Source: Bradyrhizobium sp. CSA207 (GTDB taxonomy: Bacteria > Pseudomonadota > Alphaproteobacteria > Rhizobiales > Xanthobacteraceae). From it: a stretch of 52,255 nucleotides of DNA. Positions 1 through 8,316 of the stretch are shown piece after piece. Both the position numbers and the translations under genes were made by a program. Position 1 is the stretch's first letter. Every line of letters begins with the position of its first letter. The notes under the pieces are model-generated. The model saw only the letters and a program-made list of their open reading frames with translations, was not told the DNA's origin and did no database searches. The stretch covers positions 1 through 52,255 of the forward strand of contig NZ_JAACFT010000048.1 in assembly GCF_029051685.1 (NCBI RefSeq), in the 5' to 3' direction.

Positions 1-2
1 CC

Positions 3-809
3 CGCATCCCCTCCCCGGAACCGCCGATCCTGCTGCGGGAGATCGTCGGCAGTGTCGCCGTGTTGACGCTGAACCGCCCCGCCGCGCGCAACAGCCTGTC
101 GGAGACTATGATCGGCCAGCTGCATGCGAGCTTCAACGCGATTGCCGAGGACAAGCGCATCCGCGCCGCCGTCATCGCCGCCAACGGCCCGGCCTTTTCC
201 GCCGGCCACGACATGAAGGAATTGACCGCGCGCCGCAGCGATCCCGATGGCGGCCGCGCCTATTTCGCCAAACTCATGAATGCCTGCAGCGCGATGATGC
301 AGGCGATCGTGCATCTGCCGAAGCCGGTGGTCGCTGCCGTCCAGGGCATCGCGACCGCAGCCGGCTGCCAGCTCGTGGCAAGCTGCGATCTTGCGATCGC
401 CTCCGAAGCTGCCAGCTTCGCCACACCCGGCGTCAACATCGGCCTGTTCTGCTCGACGCCGATGGTGGCGCTGTCACGCAACGTGCCGCGCAAGCAGGCC
501 ATGGAGATGCTGCTGACCGGCGAGCCGATCCCGGCCGAGCGCGCCCGCGAGATCGGCCTCGTCAACCGGGTGGTCGCCGCGGGCACCGAACGCGATGCCG
601 CGATTGCGCTTGCGGACAAGGTCGCGCTGAAATCGGCCTATACCGTCAAGCTCGGCAAGGAGGCGTTCTACCGCCAGGCCGAAATGAGCCTTGCCGAGGC
701 CTATCGCTATGCGGCAGAGGTGATGACCGAGAACATGATGGCGCGCGACGCCGAGGAAGGCATCAAGGCCTTCATCGAGAAGCGCACGCCGACCTGGCGA
801 GACGAGTAA
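3..809 (+). CDS. Crotonase-family protein, ECHDC3-like (5' end outside window)
   Basis: The reading frame is open from the window edge, so the true start lies upstream. A GTG at 60 would cut into the first crotonase beta strand. The fold is visible through the oxyanion segments AFSAGHDMKEL and AAVQGIATAAGCQLVASCD, and the tail LTGEPIPAERAREIGLVNRVV is typical of enoyl-CoA hydratases/isomerases. The two glutamates that catalyse hydration in classical hydratases are not there: the GCE position reads GCQ and the PEINLG position reads PGVNIG. The stretch FATPGVNIGLFCSTP matches the ECHDC3 subgroup as I remember it, whose reaction is poorly defined. It precedes a CoA-binding protein and a sulfhydrylase on the same strand, with a palindromic repeat after it. 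Confidence 0.88.
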   Translation, partial: RIPSPEPPILLREIVGSVAVLTLNRPAARNSLSETMIGQLHASFNAIAEDKRIRAAVIAANGPAFSAGHDMKELTARRSDPDGGRAYFAKLMNACSAMMQAIVHLPKPVVAAVQGIATAAGCQLVASCDLAIASEAASFATPGVNIGLFCSTPMVALSRNVPRKQAMEMLLTGEPIPAERAREIGLVNRVVAAGTERDAAIALADKVALKSAYTVKLGKEAFYRQAEMSLAEAYRYAAEVMTENMMARDAEEGIKAFIEKRTPTWRDE

Positions 810-825
810 TTTCGTCATTGCGAGC

Positions 826-899
826 GAAGCGAAGCAATCCAGAAATCCCTCCGCGAAAACAGACGGGATTGTTTCGTCGCTTCGCTCCTCGCAATGACA
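826..899. repeat. Intergenic palindromic repeat (GCGAGCGAAGCGAAGCAATCC type)
   Basis: Two imperfect arms, one starting gtcattgcgagcgaagcg and the other ending gcttcgctcctcgcaatgac, are inverted copies separated by about 20 bases. This can fold as a long hairpin. Repeats of this kind are very common between genes in Bradyrhizobium and Rhodopseudomonas (established knowledge). It sits between two co-oriented genes. Confidence 0.75.
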
Positions 900-915
900 G
901 CAAGAAGATGAACCA

Positions 916-1500
916 ATGAACCACGACGCTTATCCCGACAATTACATCCGCGGCATCCTCAACAGCGTGAAGTCGATCGCGATGGTCGGCGCCTCGCCGG
1001 TGAATGTGCGGCCGAGCTATTTTGCGTTCAAATATCTGGCGCAGCGCGGCTACGATATGATCCCGGTCAATCCCGGACATGTCGGCAAGGATCTGCTCGG
1101 CCAACCCTTCGTCGCCTCGCTTGCCGACATCGGCCGTCCCATCGACATGATCGACATCTTCCGCAACTCCAGCCACATCATGCCCGTGGTCGAGGAGGCG
1201 CTGACGCTCGACCCGCTGCCGAAGGTGATCTGGATGCAGTTAGGGGCGCGCGACGATGCGGCGGCGGAAAAGGCCGAGGCTGTTGGCATCAAGGTCGTGA
1301 TGAACCGCTGCCCCAAGATCGAGTACGGCCGGTTGTCGTCGGAAATCTCCTGGATGGGCGTCAATTCGCGCACGCTGAGCTCCAAGCGTGCGCCCGCGCC
1401 GACGCAAGGCATGCGCTTATCCCTCAATCGGATGAGTGTCGGCGGCGGCGACACCGCGGCATCGGATCGCGCCGCCAAAAACAAGAGCGAGCAAAGCTGA
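916..1500 (+). CDS. CoA-binding domain protein (YccU-type Rossmann fold)
   Basis: This 194-residue protein starts at ATG 916. It has a Rossmann-type CoA-binding domain over roughly residues 10-140: the nucleotide loop IAMVGASPVNVRPSY, then the strand GYDMIPVNPGHVGKDLLGQ, and the later VIWMQLGARDDAAAEKAEAVGIKVVMNRCPKIEY. These match the succinyl-CoA-synthetase-like CoA_binding family, whose members bind CoA but mostly lack a known reaction. The C-terminal 40 residues are low complexity and probably disordered. It is co-oriented with the downstream O-acetylhomoserine sulfhydrylase at 1639, a neighbour that is common in rhizobial genomes. I infer a link to sulfur or CoA metabolism from that neighbour only. 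Confidence 0.88.
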   Translation: MNHDAYPDNYIRGILNSVKSIAMVGASPVNVRPSYFAFKYLAQRGYDMIPVNPGHVGKDLLGQPFVASLADIGRPIDMIDIFRNSSHIMPVVEEALTLDPLPKVIWMQLGARDDAAAEKAEAVGIKVVMNRCPKIEYGRLSSEISWMGVNSRTLSSKRAPAPTQGMRLSLNRMSVGGGDTAASDRAAKNKSEQS

Positions 1501-1638
1501 CGCAATTGCGAGCGATTCATTTCTCGAACGCGGCCAGGCCTAGCACGATCGCTCTGATGTGAACCGGCGCCTTGACGGCAGGCGCTGTGACGACCAGCAT
1601 GCCGCGCCATTTCAGACCACAAGTACAGGACGCCCTCA

Positions 1639-2919
1639 ATGAGCGATCGCCTTCCGGGATTTTCGACCCTCGCCGTGCATGCCGGCGCACAGCCCGATCC
1701 CACCACCGGTGCGCGCGCGACGCCGATTTATCAAACGACGTCTTTCGTCTTCAACGACGCCGACCACGCCGCCTCGCTGTTCGGCTTGCAGGCGTTCGGC
1801 AATATCTATACGCGCATCGGCAATCCCACCAACGCCGTGCTGGAAGAGCGCGTCGCCGCGCTTGAAGGCGGCACCGCCGCGCTCGCAGTCGCCTCGGGCC
1901 ATGCTGCGCAGGTCGTGGTGTTGCAGCAATTGCTCCAGCCCGGCGACGAGTTCATCGCCGCGCGAAAACTCTATGGCGGCTCGATCAACCAGTTCACGCA
2001 CGCCTTCAAGAGCTTTGGCTGGAACGTGGTGTGGGCCGATACCGACGACATCGCGAGCTTCGAGCGCGCGGTAACCCCGCGCACCAAAACGATCTTCATT
2101 GAATCCATCGCCAATCCCGGCGGCAGCATCACCGATATCGAGGCGATCTCGACCGTGGCGCGCAAGGCGGGCGTTCCGCTGATCGTCGACAACACGCTGG
2201 CCTCGCCCTATCTGATCCGCCCGATCGACCACGGCGCCGACATCGTCGTGCACTCGCTGACGAAGTTCTTGGGCGGCCATGGCAATTCGATCGGCGGCAT
2301 CATCGTCGATGCCGGCACGTTCGACTGGTCCACGGGCGGCAAATATCCGATGCTCTCGGAGCCGCGGCCGGAATATCACGGCATCAGACTGCAAGAGACC
2401 TTCGGCAATTTCGCCTTCGCGATCGCCTGCCGCGTGCTCGGCCTGCGCGACCTTGGGCCCGCCTTGTCGCCGTTCAACGCCTTCATGATTCTGACCGGCA
2501 TCGAGACGCTGCCGCTGCGCATGCAGAAGCACTGCGACAACGCAAAGGCGGTCGCCGAATTCCTCGCCGGCCATCCGGCCGTGGCCTCGGTCAGCTATGC
2601 CGGCCTTGCCAGCGACAAGTACAACCAGCTGGCGCGCAAATACGCGCCGAAGGGCGCGGGCGCCGTGTTCACCTTCAGCCTGAAGGGCGGCTACGACGCC
2701 GGCGTCAGCCTGGTCGAGAAATTGCAGCTGTTTTCGCACCTTGCGAATGTCGGCGACACCCGCTCGCTCGTCATCCATCCGGCCTCGACCACGCACAGCC
2801 AGCTCGACGACGCCGCCAAGGTCAGGTCCGGCGCCGGTCCCGACGTGGTGCGGCTCTCGATCGGCATCGAGGACAAGGAAGACCTGATTGCGGATCTGGA
2901 ACAGGCGCTGGGCGCTTAG
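1639..2919 (+). CDS. metY: O-acetylhomoserine sulfhydrylase (PLP enzyme)
   Basis: This 426-residue Cys/Met-metabolism PLP enzyme converts O-acetylhomoserine and sulfide to homocysteine (direct sulfhydrylation in methionine synthesis) in the cytoplasm. The N-terminal ALEGGTAALAVASGHAA loop and the YTRIGNPTN motif (tyrosine near residue 57) bind the PLP phosphate. The strand LIVDNTLASP carries the aspartate that pairs with the pyridine nitrogen. The Schiff-base lysine is K209 in HSLTKFLGGHG. Full length fits the MetY group rather than the shorter cystathionine gamma-synthases, though substrate choice cannot be proven from sequence. A weak AGGA ribosome site precedes ATG 1639. No SAM-II riboswitch pattern was seen in 1501-1638. 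Confidence 0.92.
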   Translation: MSDRLPGFSTLAVHAGAQPDPTTGARATPIYQTTSFVFNDADHAASLFGLQAFGNIYTRIGNPTNAVLEERVAALEGGTAALAVASGHAAQVVVLQQLLQPGDEFIAARKLYGGSINQFTHAFKSFGWNVVWADTDDIASFERAVTPRTKTIFIESIANPGGSITDIEAISTVARKAGVPLIVDNTLASPYLIRPIDHGADIVVHSLTKFLGGHGNSIGGIIVDAGTFDWSTGGKYPMLSEPRPEYHGIRLQETFGNFAFAIACRVLGLRDLGPALSPFNAFMILTGIETLPLRMQKHCDNAKAVAEFLAGHPAVASVSYAGLASDKYNQLARKYAPKGAGAVFTFSLKGGYDAGVSLVEKLQLFSHLANVGDTRSLVIHPASTTHSQLDDAAKVRSGAGPDVVRLSIGIEDKEDLIADLEQALGA

Positions 2920-2921
2920 CT

Positions 2922-2954
2922 CTCTTATTCCGGGGCGGTGCGCCCCGGAATGAC
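2922..2954. repeat. Short CCGGGGCG palindromic repeat
   Basis: The arms ttccggggcg and cgccccggaa face each other over a short loop and are followed by tgac. This is a compact member of the intergenic palindromes seen elsewhere in the window. It lies directly after metY and could act as its terminator hairpin, but it lacks a T tract. Confidence 0.6.
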
Positions 2955-3030
2955 AGCCCCGGTTAACAGTCATTAACCATACATGCCGCATACATCGTCT
3001 TTGGATCGCCCTGTTGATTCGGAGCCGACG

Positions 3031-3372
3031 ATGCTGCGCTGGATGATGCCTGCCCTTGCCGCGACGCTGACCATCTCGGCCGCCGTCGCCGCCGATCTTC
3101 CTGCCACGCCAAAGCGGCGGGCAACGGCGCCGCCGGAACCTCCGAAGGTCTATGTCGAAACGGACCCGGATGCGCTGATCTCGCCGGCCTACGGCATCGG
3201 CAGCTACATCCGCAATCTGCCGGGCACGCCACTTCTGCCCGGCTCGCACACGCTGCCGGGCTACTACGGCCGTCCCTGGGACTACGACTATCAGGGCTCG
3301 TATTACGGCGGGAAGCAGGTCGATTATTTCTGGCGGCTGCCCTACTCCTGCGGCATCTACGGCTATTGCTAA
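3031..3372 (+). CDS. Small secreted protein, proline/tyrosine/glycine-rich
   Basis: I chose ATG 3031 because a GGAG sits six bases upstream; the frame is open from 2983 but without a good ribosome site. The 113-residue product begins with a signal peptide (MLRWMMPALAATLTISAAVA, cleavage near AADLP). After that come a lysine/arginine-proline stretch and a tyrosine/glycine-rich tail with two cysteines near the end (YSCGIYGYC). I do not recognise a named family. The composition resembles small envelope proteins of Bradyrhizobiaceae that are annotated as hypothetical. Location is probably periplasm or outer membrane. Confidence 0.75.
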   Translation: MLRWMMPALAATLTISAAVAADLPATPKRRATAPPEPPKVYVETDPDALISPAYGIGSYIRNLPGTPLLPGSHTLPGYYGRPWDYDYQGSYYGGKQVDYFWRLPYSCGIYGYC

Positions 3373-3473
3373 GGCGAATACTGTGCTCGCGGGTACCCAG
3401 CGGAGCGGAACTATGCTCTCTTGTGAGTCGGGCCAGAAAGCGATCTTTGGGGCCGTTAAAGGGCTGGAGACCG

Positions 3474-4328
3474 GTGCGCTACATCTACCTGGATGAGGCG
3501 GGAACGTCTGCCAAAGAACCTGTTTCTGTTGTCGTCGGCGTGATCATCCACGCTGACCATCAATACGTCGTAGCGGAAGACCGTTTGCGGGAAGTCTTCC
3601 AATCGGTTCCGGAGCAGTTCCGGGAAGGATTCATATTCCACGCGAAGTCAATCTGGAGCGATCGGGCTTATAGGAACGTCTGGTCCTTTGAGGATCGGCT
3701 TAACTTCCTCAAGGAAGTGATGGCAATTCCCCGCAAAATTGGAATCCCGATCGCGCTCGGGATCGTTCGGCGAGATTCCTCAGTGCCTGCGGGGGTGCAA
3801 TCGAAAGAGAAATTCCAGCATGTTATGGCATTCTTTTACTGCATCGGTCGAGCGGACAAGTACATCCGCGATCATGCACACCGATCCGAGGTCGCCACGG
3901 TTGTCGCTGAAGATGTTGACGGCGTGAAAGAGCACCTCAGAGCGATGGTCAAATTGCTGAAAGACCCCGAATTCTCAGCGTCAATGACCCTGTCTCAGGA
4001 CCAAGTTCATCTCACCGCCGAGGAAAGATGGCGCGGCGTTTACTTGCAAGAGCACGTCAACAAAGTAGAACGCATCAGGGATACGGTCCATTTTGTATCG
4101 AAGCAAGATGGCCCATTGCTCCAACTTGCCGATGCCTGCGCGTTCGCTTTTAGGAGATATTTCTCAGAACAGAAGCATGGTGATGAGTTCGTTCGCGCAG
4201 TTCTTGGTACCGATCTAATAAAAGAGGATTGGACAGGGCCGGCGTCCGGAGGATTATTCTTCGGTCACCTACGACGCTACGAGCCTAAGTGTCGGTTTTT
4301 GCCGGTCTGGCGGGTACAAGTGGCCTAA
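3474..4328 (+). CDS. DUF3800 domain protein
   Basis: GTG 3474 follows GGAGA at 3466-3470 and gives 284 residues. The start motif YIYLDEAG and the late motif LLQLADACAFAFRRYF are the two signatures of DUF3800, a family with an RNase-H-like fold and conserved acidic residues. In between, VVAEDVDG could supply another acidic residue. Function is not settled; family members often turn up in islands and near defence genes. Base composition is clearly more AT-rich than its neighbours and codon choice differs, so horizontal acquisition is likely. It stands alone between a small secreted protein and ctaA, with its stop only 24 bases from the convergent ctaA stop. Confidence 0.85.
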   Translation: MRYIYLDEAGTSAKEPVSVVVGVIIHADHQYVVAEDRLREVFQSVPEQFREGFIFHAKSIWSDRAYRNVWSFEDRLNFLKEVMAIPRKIGIPIALGIVRRDSSVPAGVQSKEKFQHVMAFFYCIGRADKYIRDHAHRSEVATVVAEDVDGVKEHLRAMVKLLKDPEFSASMTLSQDQVHLTAEERWRGVYLQEHVNKVERIRDTVHFVSKQDGPLLQLADACAFAFRRYFSEQKHGDEFVRAVLGTDLIKEDWTGPASGGLFFGHLRRYEPKCRFLPVWRVQVA

Positions 4329-4352
4329 ACACCTTCACGAATGCTTCGGCGA

Positions 4353-5435
4353 TCAGCCGGCCTGACCGACCGGAACCGCCCGCGGCCGCGCCTGGGCAGA
4401 CTGCCGCGAGGCCAGCCGTTCCGCCTGCATTACCGCCAGCGTCAGCACCACGATCGCGACCGCCTGGTGCGCGAGCGCGAAATCAAGCGGCACTTGGTTG
4501 AGCAAGGTGAGGATGCCGAGCACCGCTTGCAGGCTCACCGCCGCGAACAGCCAGAGCGCGCCGCTTGCCGCCGCCCCCGCGCGCGACCGCACCGCATCGA
4601 ACGCGTGAAGCGCCGCCAGCACGAACAGCGCATAGGCTGTCATGCGGTGCTCGAACTGCACAGTCAGCACATTGTCGAACATGTTGCGCCACCATGGCGT
4701 CTCGAACCACAGCCGATCCGCCGACGGAATGAACGCACCATCGATCGTCGGCCAGGTGTTGTAGGCACGCCCGGCTCGCAAGCCGGCGACCAGCGCGCCG
4801 AAATAGATCTGCAGGAGGGTCAGCCCGAGCAGCAGCCCACTCGTCAGCCGCAGCCGCGCAGGCGCGGCGATCGGAGGCCGCTCGGACAGCCGCCGTACCG
4901 TCCAGACGATGCCGGCGAAGATCAGAAGCGCGAGCACGAGATGCGTCGCCAGCCGATACTGCGATACCTCGACACGCTCCGTGAGGCCCGAGGCCACCAT
5001 CCACCAGCCGACCGCGCCCTGCAGAGCGCCAAGCGCGAACAACAGCCACAACCTGCGCTTCAATTCACGGGGCAGTCCGCCCCGCCACAGGAAGAAAAGA
5101 AACGGCAGCAGATATGCGACGCCGATGAAGCGGCCGAGCAGTCGGTGGCTCCATTCCCACCAGAAAATCTCCTTGAACTCGGACAGGCTCATGCCGGCAT
5201 TGAGCTCGCGATATTGCGGGATCTTCTTGTAGGCCTCGAACGCCTCGGTCCACTGTGTCTCCGAGAGCGGTGGAACGCTGCCCGTCATGGGTTTCCATTC
5301 GACGATCGAGAGTCCGGATTCCGTCAGCCGGGTCGCGCCGCCGACCAGCACCATCAGCGCGATCAGTGCGGCCACGGAAATCAACCACCAGCGCATGGCG
5401 CGATGCGGCTCGGACGGGGCGGAAATCGTCGTCAT
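4353..5435 (-). CDS. ctaA: Heme A synthase, type 2 (COX15/CtaA)
   Basis: This 360-residue integral membrane protein oxidises the C8 methyl of heme O to make heme A for aa3-type cytochrome oxidase. About eight hydrophobic helices are visible, starting with WWLISVAALIALMVLVGGATRL. The heme-ligand histidines sit in EWSHRLLGR, RLATHLVLAL, QFEHRMTAY and FALAHQAVA. The ESGLSIVEWKPMTG loop is diagnostic for the alphaproteobacterial/mitochondrial form. It is divergent from the DUF2842 gene, sharing a 124-base intergenic region (5436-5559) that should contain both promoters. Confidence 0.96.
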   Translation of the reverse strand: MTTISAPSEPHRAMRWWLISVAALIALMVLVGGATRLTESGLSIVEWKPMTGSVPPLSETQWTEAFEAYKKIPQYRELNAGMSLSEFKEIFWWEWSHRLLGRFIGVAYLLPFLFFLWRGGLPRELKRRLWLLFALGALQGAVGWWMVASGLTERVEVSQYRLATHLVLALLIFAGIVWTVRRLSERPPIAAPARLRLTSGLLLGLTLLQIYFGALVAGLRAGRAYNTWPTIDGAFIPSADRLWFETPWWRNMFDNVLTVQFEHRMTAYALFVLAALHAFDAVRSRAGAAASGALWLFAAVSLQAVLGILTLLNQVPLDFALAHQAVAIVVLTLAVMQAERLASRQSAQARPRAVPVGQAG

Positions 5436-5559
5436 TTCGGAGGCGAAGCCAGAACTTCTATCTGAGAAACTTAAACCAATGAGGCTTGAACCGGACTGCG
5501 TGCCCCTTATAGTCCCCCGCTCCCGCAGCGCAAGTTACGCGAAAGCCGCAAGCACCGCC

Positions 5560-5781
5560 ATGACGATCCGCACCCGCAAGTTCCTCGGCGCCATCCTGCT
5601 CCTGGTGCTCGCCACTGTCTGGGCCCTGCTGGGCATGGCGCTCGCGCAGATGCCGTGGATCGCCGAGTCCGGCTGGCGGCAGGCGATCTATTACGTGGTC
5701 GTCGGCATGGGGTGGGTGCTGCCGGCGATGCCGATCGTGAGCTGGATGCAGCGGCCCGACCGCGCGAAATCTAGTTCATAA
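5560..5781 (+). CDS. DUF2842 small membrane protein
   Basis: This 73-residue protein starts at ATG 5560. It has two transmembrane helices (AILLLVLATVWALLGMALAQ and AIYYVVVGMGWVLPAMPIVSW) and a short basic tail, matching the alphaproteobacterial DUF2842 family in length and layout. Function is unknown. Its position divergent to ctaA is common and may hint at a role around the respiratory chain, which is inference. Its last 11 bases overlap the end of the convergent deacetylase gene. Confidence 0.85.
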   Translation: MTIRTRKFLGAILLLVLATVWALLGMALAQMPWIAESGWRQAIYYVVVGMGWVLPAMPIVSWMQRPDRAKSSS

Positions 5782-6901
5782 CTCCGCCCGTCGGCTTCAC
5801 TGGCGCAAAGGCGATGCCCGAGACCAACACGCGCATCATGCGCAGCGAACGCCCCCGGCCGTCCCACGATATCCGCGGCAGCGCCCGCAAATTGGTCCGC
5901 CCCTCCGCATCGACGATGCCTGGTATCGTCGACACCGCGCTGACAAAGCCCGCCTCCTCTGCCATCAGGACGTGAGCGCGCCGAAACGAGGAGCGATCGC
6001 CGAACGGAAACGCCAGGTGCCGGATTTCGCGGTGAAAGGCCGCTTCCGCCACCGCCTTGCCCATTGTCATTTCGCGCAGCGCGGCGGCATCTTTCATGTT
6101 GGCGAGAACGGGATAGTTCACGGTCGCGCTGCCGATCGTGACGAGCGGATCGGCAGCTAACTTCGCCAGATCCTCCCAGTTCATCGACGCCTCGCGCGAG
6201 ATGGAAGCAAGATCGATCCGGTAGCGCGTGCAGAGATCGTTGATCGCCGCAGATAGATCCGCCGGCGGCAGCGAGCGCAACCAGCTCTCCAGGAACGAAA
6301 ACAGCGCCTGCTTCTCGGCATTGCCGGCGACGGTGAAGCGCTGCTCCCTGTCACCCATCATCAGGCTGATGCGGCTCGCGCGCGCAATCACCTGTTCGAG
6401 CCCGAGCCACCAGGCTTCGCCCACGCCGTCGGGAAAGGCGGTGGGAACGTAGAGCGTGAAGGGCACCCCGTGGTGCGCCAGCACCGGGTACGCAAAGCTG
6501 ATCAGGTCCTTGCCAGCGCCGTCGAAGGTGAGCGCCACGAAGCGCCGCTTCTCCGGCAGCGTCACCGCGCGCCGGCAGACCTCGTCCATGCCGAGGAAAT
6601 CGTACTTCCACCGCCTCAACGCGCGAAGGGCGCGGCCGAGGAATTGGGGCGTGATCTCGTTCTCGCGCAGCGGCTGGAACGAGCCGCTCCGCCGCGGCCG
6701 CACGGCCCCGAAGCGCAGGATCGCGCCGGCGCCGCGACTGCGCAACAATGGCTGGCCGGTGAACCAGGCCAGTTCGAGCCGCAGCCGCTCCAGCCATCTG
6801 TCGTCCGATGCCAATATCCCCACCTTTGCGTTAGCCCGGCGGTCCGTCCCTGTCTTCTTGTCCTTACCCTTTGTTGACACTTGTTTGCAAAGGTCGGCCA
6901 C
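5771..6901 (-). CDS. Polysaccharide deacetylase family protein (NodB-like)
   Basis: This 376-residue protein has a NodB-type domain. FVALTFDGAGKDL corresponds to the TFDDG motif, although the second metal-binding aspartate reads G-A (TFDGA). HLAFPFGD resembles the F-PxG-x motif seen later in the fold. Family members remove N- or O-acetyl groups from glycans. No signal peptide is obvious, so a cytoplasmic or unconventional location is possible. It opens a polysaccharide gene block and is divergent from the acyltransferase at 6946. The start is uncertain: the first M overlaps the region upstream of that divergent gene, and a shorter start is possible. Confidence 0.82.
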   Translation of the reverse strand: MADLCKQVSTKGKDKKTGTDRRANAKVGILASDDRWLERLRLELAWFTGQPLLRSRGAGAILRFGAVRPRRSGSFQPLRENEITPQFLGRALRALRRWKYDFLGMDEVCRRAVTLPEKRRFVALTFDGAGKDLISFAYPVLAHHGVPFTLYVPTAFPDGVGEAWWLGLEQVIARASRISLMMGDREQRFTVAGNAEKQALFSFLESWLRSLPPADLSAAINDLCTRYRIDLASISREASMNWEDLAKLAADPLVTIGSATVNYPVLANMKDAAALREMTMGKAVAEAAFHREIRHLAFPFGDRSSFRRAHVLMAEEAGFVSAVSTIPGIVDAEGRTNLRALPRISWDGRGRSLRMMRVLVSGIAFAPVKPTGGVMN

Positions 6902-6945
6902 AGGCCGAAATAGCTAAATTTTTGCTTTCTCGACAGGTTTCGCGA

Positions 6946-8127
6946 ATGACCATGGCTGCGGCGATGCAAAGCCGGACGGCAGAAGCGCCAGCGCGGTCGA
7001 AAGCGAGCTGCATCGCGCAGGTCGACATCGTCAGCGATCCCGGCGAGGCCGAGGCGGTCTGGCGGGCGCTCGAAGAGCCCGGCCACCTCTCCACGCCCTA
7101 TCAGCGCTTCGACCTGTTGAGTCCATGGCTGCGGCTGGTCGGTCACCACGAAGGCGCCCGCCCCTTCATCGTCATTGCCCGCGATGCCGAGCACAGGCCG
7201 CTCGCGCTGCTGCCGCTCGTGCTGCGCCAGAGCCACGGCGTGCGCACGGCTTGCTTCATGGGCGGCAAGCATACGACCTTCAACATGGGACTGTGGAATG
7301 CCGAGTTTGCCGCGCACGCCGCTGCGTCGGATCTCGACGCGCTCTTCGCGCCGTTGCGCGAGCACGCCGACGTGCTGGCGCTGACGCAGCAGCCGCTGCG
7401 CTGGCACGACCAGCAGAACCCCTTTGCGCTTCTGCCGCAGCAGAGCTCGATCAATGGCTGCCCGCTGCTGGTGATGGAGCCCGGCGGTCCGCCCGCTTCG
7501 CGGATCAGCCATTCGTTCCGGCGCCGGCTGAAGAGCAAGGAAAAGAAGCTCCAGTCGCTCGCCGGTTATCGCTATCACCTCGCCGCCACCGACGCGGACG
7601 TCACCCGCCTGCTCGACTGGTTTTTCCGCGTCAAGCCGGCGCGGATGGCGGAACAGAAACTGCCGAACGTGTTCGCAGAGCCGGGTGTCGAGCAGTTCGT
7701 CCGCGGCGCCTGCCTATCGCCGCGCGGCGACGGCCGCATCATCGACATCCATGCGCTCGAATGCGACGACGAGGTGATCGCGATCTTCGCCGGCGTTGCC
7801 GACGGCCAGCGCTTCTCGATGATGTTCAACACCTACACGATGTCGGAGCACGCGCGCTACAGCCCCGGCCTGATCCTGATGCGCTACATCATCGACCGCT
7901 ACGCCGAGCGCGGCTACGACTCGCTCGACCTCGGCATCGGCTCGGATGAATACAAGCGGATGTTCTGCAAGGACGATGAAGACATCTTCGACAGTTTCGT
8001 CCCGTTGACCGCACGCGGAAAACTGGCTGCGATGGCGATGTCATCGTTGAGCCATGGCAAGCGCCTGGTGAAGCAGAACCAGATGCTGTTCGAGCTCGCG
8101 CAGAGGCTGCGGCGAACGTTCGGGTAG
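6946..8127 (+). CDS. GNAT/FemAB-like acyltransferase (CelD/BcsL type)
   Basis: ATG 6946 gives 393 residues; the frame is open further upstream to 6871 but that would overlap the divergent gene's 5' end. The protein matches the cellulose-biosynthesis CelD/FemAB-like acetyltransferases. FRRRLKSKEKKLQSLAG precedes a C-terminal GNAT half with ARYSPGLILMRYIIDRYAERGYDSLDLGIGSDEYK, the usual end motif of that group. It probably acylates a polysaccharide precursor or carrier in the cytoplasm. Context is exopolysaccharide genes on both sides. It ends in a repeat element and converges on the Wzz-like gene. Confidence 0.83.
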   Translation: MTMAAAMQSRTAEAPARSKASCIAQVDIVSDPGEAEAVWRALEEPGHLSTPYQRFDLLSPWLRLVGHHEGARPFIVIARDAEHRPLALLPLVLRQSHGVRTACFMGGKHTTFNMGLWNAEFAAHAAASDLDALFAPLREHADVLALTQQPLRWHDQQNPFALLPQQSSINGCPLLVMEPGGPPASRISHSFRRRLKSKEKKLQSLAGYRYHLAATDADVTRLLDWFFRVKPARMAEQKLPNVFAEPGVEQFVRGACLSPRGDGRIIDIHALECDDEVIAIFAGVADGQRFSMMFNTYTMSEHARYSPGLILMRYIIDRYAERGYDSLDLGIGSDEYKRMFCKDDEDIFDSFVPLTARGKLAAMAMSSLSHGKRLVKQNQMLFELAQRLRRTFG

Positions 8128-8149
8128 AAGTTCCCGCCTATCCACTAGC

Positions 8150-8312
8150 AAGCTGCCTTCCCTTCTCCCCTTGTGGGAGAAGGTGGCGCGAAGCGCCGGA
8201 TGAGGGGTATTTATCCGCGAGCGCTATTAGAGAGATGGACTCGCGGAGGGAGACCCCTCACCCGTCCCGCCGCTATCGCAGCGAGCCACCCTCTCCCACA
8301 AGGGGAGAGGGA
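8150..8312. repeat. Palindromic repeat pair with CTCCCACAAGGGGAGA arms
   Basis: The segment cttctccccttgtgggagaa near the left end is inverted as ctctcccacaaggggagag at the right, with gccggatgagggg and cccctcacccg nested inside. It can form one long hairpin between two convergent genes and may end transcription from both sides. A diverged relative lies at 44395-44500. Confidence 0.75.
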
Positions 8313-8316
8313 AAAG

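Noticed and set aside
1501..1638. SAM-responsive riboswitch upstream of metY
   Set aside because: The SAM-II motif usual in alphaproteobacterial methionine genes was looked for and its conserved bases were not found.
1636..3249. 537-codon minus-strand open frame
   Set aside because: It is antisense to metY, with an arginine/glycine/aspartate-rich composition and no motif.
4341..5465. 374-codon plus-strand frame opposite ctaA
   Set aside because: Arginine/glutamine-rich shadow of a clear membrane protein gene.
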